DNA of 64,000 nucleotides from Panagrolaimus kolymaensis (lineage: Eukaryota; Nematoda; Chromadorea; Rhabditida; Panagrolaimidae), in contig JAJQJQ010000078.1 of the NCBI GenBank assembly GCA_028622995.1, positions 124,001 to 188,000 on the forward strand, read 5' to 3'. A program made the translations under genes and the position numbers. Below, piece by piece: positions 60,020 to 64,000 of this stretch (the stretch's first letter is position 1; every line of letters starts with the position of its first letter). The notes beneath the pieces were generated by a model that saw only the letters and a list, made by a program, of their open reading frames with translations, ran no database searches and was not told where the DNA came from.

Positions 60020-60400
60020 TTTATTGTTTATAAAAAATATCACCTTCAACAAGAAGCTAGTCGTAAAATTTTATTATTCAAAAAGAGAGTTGAAGAAAGT
60101 GGAACTAATAAACAGCAACAATGGTTTTAGATTTCTTCTTTCAATTCAATTTTCGAGGAAAAAAAAAGGTTGAAAGATTTATCTAAAATTTGAATGTTAG
60201 CAAAAAATGCGCACTCTATTTTTTCGTTATAAGAAATTTTTTTGAAACTTGAAACTCTTTCATTTTTTTTCTTCAAAGTTTTTTCTCGATGCTTTTGAAA
60301 TCCGCGATCCTTCAAATTTTGTTGCGTGTTTTAACCATTTTTTACAATTTGCTTTATTGCATTTCATTTTTCAGGTTATTATCATCATCAAATTCTAATT
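60020..60400. promoter_or_regulatory. Divergent promoter between INTS2 and SF3B6
   Basis: About 380 bp separate two divergent housekeeping genes, both in RNA processing. A TTTTTCAG at 60367-60374 could be a trans- or cis-splice acceptor just 27 bp before the SF3B6 ATG. Confidence 0.5.
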
Positions 60401-60949
60401 ATGGCAACTCCTATGCGTGCTGGACTTGGTGGAGGCGGAGGAGGTGGTCGAAGTAATCGTCTGCCACCAGAAGTCAATCGAATCTTGTATGTCAAAAATT
60501 TGCCATATAAAATTACTTCAGAAGAAATGTATGAAATTTTTGGTAAATTTGGTGCCATTCGACAAATAAGAGTGTAAGTTTTATTGCTTTCATTGATTAC
60601 TAACAATTTTTCACGTTTTTATGTTACTTGTTTATGTATGTAATTTTGATACTAATGTGTTCCGTTTTTTAGAGGAAGTACACCTGACACTCGTGGAACA
60701 GCTTTCGTCGTATATGAAGATATCTTTGATGCTAAGAATGCATGTGAACATTTGAGTGGTTTCAACGTTTCAAATCGGTATCTCGTCGTACTTTATTATC
60801 AATGCACAAAAGCTTACAAACGAATGGATACTGATAAAGCTCGTGAAAAACTTGAAGGAATCAAATCTCGTTATAATCTTGGTGGTGATCTTGATAAAGA
60901 GAAAGAAAAAATATTGCAAACACCTCTTCGAACTCCTGCTCGACAATAA
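60401..60949 (+). CDS. SF3B6: SF3B6 (p14/SF3b14a), branch-point RRM protein
   Basis: SF3B6 contacts the branch-point adenosine within U2 snRNP. Two exons (60401-60573, 60673-60949). After a short Gly-rich start come the RRM landmarks [36 protein letters not shown] and [16 protein letters not shown]. Then follow [25 protein letters not shown] and a helical tail. RNP2 (ILYVKNL) and RNP1 (GTAFVVYE) are both visible. The tail ([23 protein letters not shown]) is longer than in vertebrates and has two TP sites. Identity with animal p14 is very high. Confidence 0.95.
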
Positions 60950-61109
60950 GCTTGAATATATTCTCACTTTTTTGTTTGCTGTATATTTATTTTTGTTTTG
61001 AACTTGTTGTTTGATTGTATTCTATTTTTTATTGTATCAACACCATTTTTCTTCTGCTTTGTTATTACTTTTATGTTTAATATGAAATAAATTTACTAGT
61101 ATGTGTGTA

Positions 61110-61385
61110 ATGGCGAACCAATCTCTCGAGCAGCACCCAATGGAATGAAGCCAGCGACAGTAGCGGGGATGCCCATGTTAGTGAAGCGATATAAAAGGCA
61201 AGACCACCTCTTGTTAAACAAATTAGTCCTATCTTAAATACAAGCACAACTCGCATTTAAAGGACAATCATCCTCATCGCAGTCTCAGCCCGAGACGCGG
61301 ATAGCCTTAGGCAGAGCTGTGAGGCATCGAAACTCGAATTCGGCTAGAAACTCGACAGCTCTGCTCTACGTGCAATGCTTACTAA
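61110..61385. ncRNA. GC-rich hairpin-rich island, candidate structured RNA
   Basis: This ~270-bp block is strikingly GC-richer than its neighbours. It contains several perfect stems: GCAGAGCTGT (61311-61320) with ACAGCTCTGC (61355-61364), GTCTCAGCCCGAGAC (61282-61296), and CAAGA...TCTTG (61199-61213). Read as minus strand, a Sm-like AATTTGT precedes the last small hairpin, which is followed by TTTT. Read as plus strand, a TATAAAAGG occurs at about 61190. I do not recognise an snRNA, SRP, RNase P or MRP core, so strand and class remain open. Confidence 0.4.
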
Positions 61386-61615
61386 AAACACTTTCTTTCA
61401 AGACAATTTGGGTCTTAAAATGAAAATATCCTTGAATAAAATGCTTCTTGTTTTTCTTTTTTGTGAATTGTTTGAAACAGAAAACGTTCATTTCATTATT
61501 TATTTTTTGCGTTTGTTGTTATAATCAAATATTTTCTCGCGTTTTTTGTTTTTCAATCAAATTAACTTTATTTGCGTGGCGTGCGATTACTAATAGCTTT
61601 ATTTTTTTAGCAAAC

Positions 61616-62517
61616 ATGGCAGAACTTGATCGTCAACATCGTCCAAATCGTGAAATGATTAGATTCAACGAAGACAATATGAAACGACAATATACGGCTT
61701 TTCCATATCCTCACATGTGCTATGTTCGAGAGAATGCTGATGCTGAAACTCAACTCAAACTCCGTCAAACATGCAAATACTTTTACAAAATGAATCGAAA
61801 GTTCATTGTTGAGAAATTGTTCTTTGGACGTGCTCCGTCATCAGATGCTGGCAAATTGGATATTTATGTTCAAAATTTTTATGAAATGCCAATGATTGAT
61901 GTCGTAATCAATAAAATTGAATGTTATTCTTCTGATAAAAGAATGGTCTCAAAGATTCGTCATTGTGAAGCTAAAGTAATCGAGTTAATTCATTGTGAAC
62001 TTTCGATGGACCAATTTCTCTTTTTTACTCAATCTGGTATGGTTCAAAAATTGCGCTCATTTTTAGCTACTATTCGGGATGAAAACGGTAAACTTATTTC
62101 CCTTGAAGCTTTGTTGCTTCATTTACCAAATGCTGAAATTGTTAGGTATGTTTTATTTTATAATTTTGGATATCATAAGTTTGTTTTTAGAGCCAAAGTT
62201 CAAGATGTCACTCGAAATGCTTCTCCTCGAATTGTTTCATCAAATAACAATATCAAAGAGCTTGTTCTTGATTTTCATGGACCAATCAGCACTGATCAAT
62301 TTTATGAACTTCTCAAAGTTTGTTTTTTACTTTTCATCGTTTACATTATTATTCAAATTTTTAGAAAGTTCTTGCTCCTGATGCTCGTCTTTTTATTCTG
62401 TTCAATGGTTTAACAAATAAAACTTATTTACCAACTTTCAAAGCTGAAATGGATGCAAAAATGAAAACATGGGCTCCTCAAAATGAAACGCCAACTATTT
62501 ACATTTCTGAAATTTAA
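61616..62517 (+). CDS. F-box-like nematode protein
   Basis: Exons 61616-62145, 62191-62317 and 62365-62517; junctions keep the frame. A TTTTTTTAG lies 5 bp before the ATG (MAELDRQHRPNREM), a plausible trans-splice acceptor. The N-terminal part has QLKLRQTCKYFYKMNRKF, like the second half of an F-box. The remainder (KVIELIHCELSMDQFLFF, KELVLDFHGPISTDQFYELLK) looks like the degenerate repeat region of nematode F-box proteins. If so, it would be an SCF substrate adaptor; the F-box is weak. Confidence 0.5.
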
Positions 62518-63269
62518 TATTATTTTCTTCTTCTTGTTGTTCTTTTAAACTTCCATTTATTGTGCTTTATAATTTCTTGTCAATGTTTTGTTCTCTTTTT
62601 CTTGTATTTCCAAAATGCTTTTAAATAAAATAAATACAGTTTTGTTACATATAGTTTTATTGTTTACAAAGTTTGAGAATTTGTAAGCTATTCGGTACAA
62701 ACATTTTCATTGATTTCTCTAACAAAGAATATACATACATTCGATACCTTCTTTGTTTCTTTTTTCATTTTGGAATTTACCAGTGGCATTATTATGGCTA
62801 AGTTTATTTATTTTTCACGCAGCTTCTGATAATTTAGTTGTTGAGAGAATTTGCTATTAAAATGATGAGTATTCACATCGCTTGATAGTTGATTCCACAT
62901 TTGCTTTGCTATGGGCGTTCTTTTTTTCTGATAGCTTTTGAGTTGCTGGTTCTTCTTTTGGTGATTCTTCTTTTTTGGTTATTGATGGTGCAATAAAATT
63001 CCCACAAAGTTGTAAAGTAAGAACAACGAAACAAATATTTTAAAAAAGCTTTACTTTATAGCTAAAAATACCGAGTGGAGCTGATTTTCAGAGTGCAGAA
63101 ACATAAAAAAGACTCATAAATTTTCCAACATCTTTAGTCATTATTTGTGCGACAATGGTTTGAAGATAGGTTTTAACAACAGATAACTCATCTTGAAAAA
63201 AGCTTATAACAAAACAATGAAAAATCTTTTATTACAACAACCCGATTTAAACACATACAACAACAAAGC
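62518..63269. other. Intergenic spacer between convergent genes
   Basis: T-rich DNA between the F-box-like gene and the OS-9-like gene's 3' end, which point toward each other. Nothing supportable was seen. Confidence 0.5.
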
Positions 63270-64000
63270 TTAATTATAAATGGCATTTAAAGGCTTTTTC
63301 TTTTTATCTTCATCTGTTTCTTCTTTCTTTTTGGATTCACCACTATTCAGTATTTCTTCAAATTCTTCTTCGGTAATATCTTTGATAATGAATTCAGTTT
63401 GAAACGATTCTAAATATTTCTTGGTGGTTTTGATATTTTCGACAACTTTTTTAACTGATTCATCATCACTTTGAACTTCATTAAATTCAGCATTAGGATC
63501 CATGAGTCCATCGTTATCAAGCATTTGAAGACCATCACATAATAATGCAGATTCAAGAATCAAAGTATATTTGCAAGTTTCAAATTCTTCAAGAGAAAGA
63601 AATACAATTGATGGAGATTCTTTTGCAGATGGGATTCGGCAACGAAGTTGAACTTCGACTGATCTAAAACAGAGATAGTTAGTTAAACAATGATATTATT
63701 TTGCGAAAATGATAAGTACCTTCTTTCACCAGTTTCTTCACAAACAAAACCATTTCCATAAAAATTTGTTACTTGTTTAAGGTGGTGATCATCATCATAC
63801 ACAAAAGCTTTCTCTCGATTTCTTAATAACCATTTCTGATGGATTTCAGGATCATATTCACCAAGAATGTTTTCCTTCGTTCTTTTGCCTCCTTCAAGAT
63901 GAAATTGACTAACCTAAAAACGAAAATATTTTAACGGCTCACGCAACAAAAACAAAAAACCAACTTTGTTATTATAACAAAATTCATAAGTCCAATATCC
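63270..64000 (-). CDS. OS9: OS-9-like ER lectin (MRH domain), partial at the right edge
   Basis: OS-9 binds trimmed N-glycans on misfolded proteins and delivers them to the HRD1 ERAD ligase. Three exons are visible: 63964-64000 (incomplete), 63720-63912 and 63270-63664, joined in frame. The MRH domain shows YWTYEFCY ... VSQFHLEGG ... ILGEYDP, YGNGFVCEETGERRSVEVQLRC and LEEFETCKYTLILESALLC. The conserved W-TYEFC, Q-H, G-R and C-R-C positions match the OS-9 mannose-6-phosphate-receptor-like fold. A downstream acidic tail follows (VQSDDES, DITEEEFEEIL). It ends at 63270 without an ER-retrieval HDEL (ends NAIYN). The N terminus lies beyond the window. Confidence 0.82.

Noticed and set aside
61100..61200. 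Short reverse-strand ORF (starting MGIPATVAGF) in the GC-rich island
   Set aside because: It has only ~26 codons. Its absence of stops is expected in GC-rich DNA, and no family match or splice context was found.

Overview
The window is AT-rich nuclear DNA from a nematode. Genes are broken by many very short introns (about 30-60 bp) with GTAAGTTT-like donors and TTTTAG acceptors. The families present (MATH-BTB, GT14 branching enzymes, FLYWCH/MULE, raptor, INTS2, secreted cysteine-rich modules) are typical of roundworms. No rRNA, tRNA, CRISPR array or bacterial operon was seen, and the sequence does not identify the species.

Layout. 0-3 kb: copy 1 of a 2,810-bp DNA transposon with ~540-bp inverted repeats. 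3.3-5.9 kb (-): GT14 beta-1,6-GlcNAc-transferase-like gene. 6.7-8.5 kb (-): unknown secreted protein. 9.36-17.6 kb: an ~8.24-kb mobile element with GC-rich inverted repeat arms and a probable 10-bp target duplication. It carries a FLYWCH zinc-finger MULE transposase and, directly upstream on the same strand and in frame, an envelope-type glycoprotein exon. 17.8-22.1 kb (+): four paralogs of a small four-helix membrane protein family, with a hAT-type MITE between the third and fourth; a fifth paralog at 32.4 kb has a damaged splice acceptor. 22.7-24.2 kb (+): NOP53-like ribosome biogenesis factor. 24.4-29.4 kb (-): raptor (TORC1). 30.2-32.0 kb (+): MATH/BTB-like protein. 34.3-37.2 kb (-): proline-directed-site-rich nuclear protein, possibly treslin/SLD-3-like. 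37.3-39.0 kb: TTAA-flanked element with ~200-bp inverted repeats. 40.6-42.05 kb: second hAT-like MITE. 42.1-44.6 kb (+): a MATH-BTB gene and a damaged paralog. 45.8-47.1 and 50.5-51.2 kb (+): two secreted cysteine-rich paralogs, separated by transposon copy 2 (47.6-50.4 kb), which sits 25 bp before the second gene's ATG. 51.3-51.6 kb: truncated C-type lectin. 52.1-53.4 kb (+): PRORP-like mitochondrial RNase P nuclease. 53.7-54.4 kb (+): unknown. 54.8-60.0 kb (-): Integrator subunit 2. 60.4-60.9 kb (+): SF3B6/p14. 61.1-61.4 kb: GC-rich, hairpin-rich island, possibly a structured RNA. 61.6-62.5 kb (+): F-box-like protein. 63.3 kb to the edge (-): OS-9-like ER lectin, partial.

The conserved genes do ordinary housekeeping work: TORC1 signalling, snRNA processing, splicing, ribosome assembly, glycosylation and ERAD. 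They are interleaved with recently active accessory DNA. The most unusual locus is the 9.4-17.6 kb element, where a cut-and-paste (MULE) transposase is coupled to a signal-peptide-bearing, furin-site-containing, membrane-anchored glycoprotein. All eleven intron phases downstream of the glycoprotein exon are compatible with one reading frame. A DNA transposon carrying a fusogen-like protein would be a candidate vehicle for cell-to-cell or horizontal spread, by analogy with nematode Mavericks, but no Maverick genes are present here. Four of the five mobile elements lie within about 160 bp upstream of a gene's start codon.
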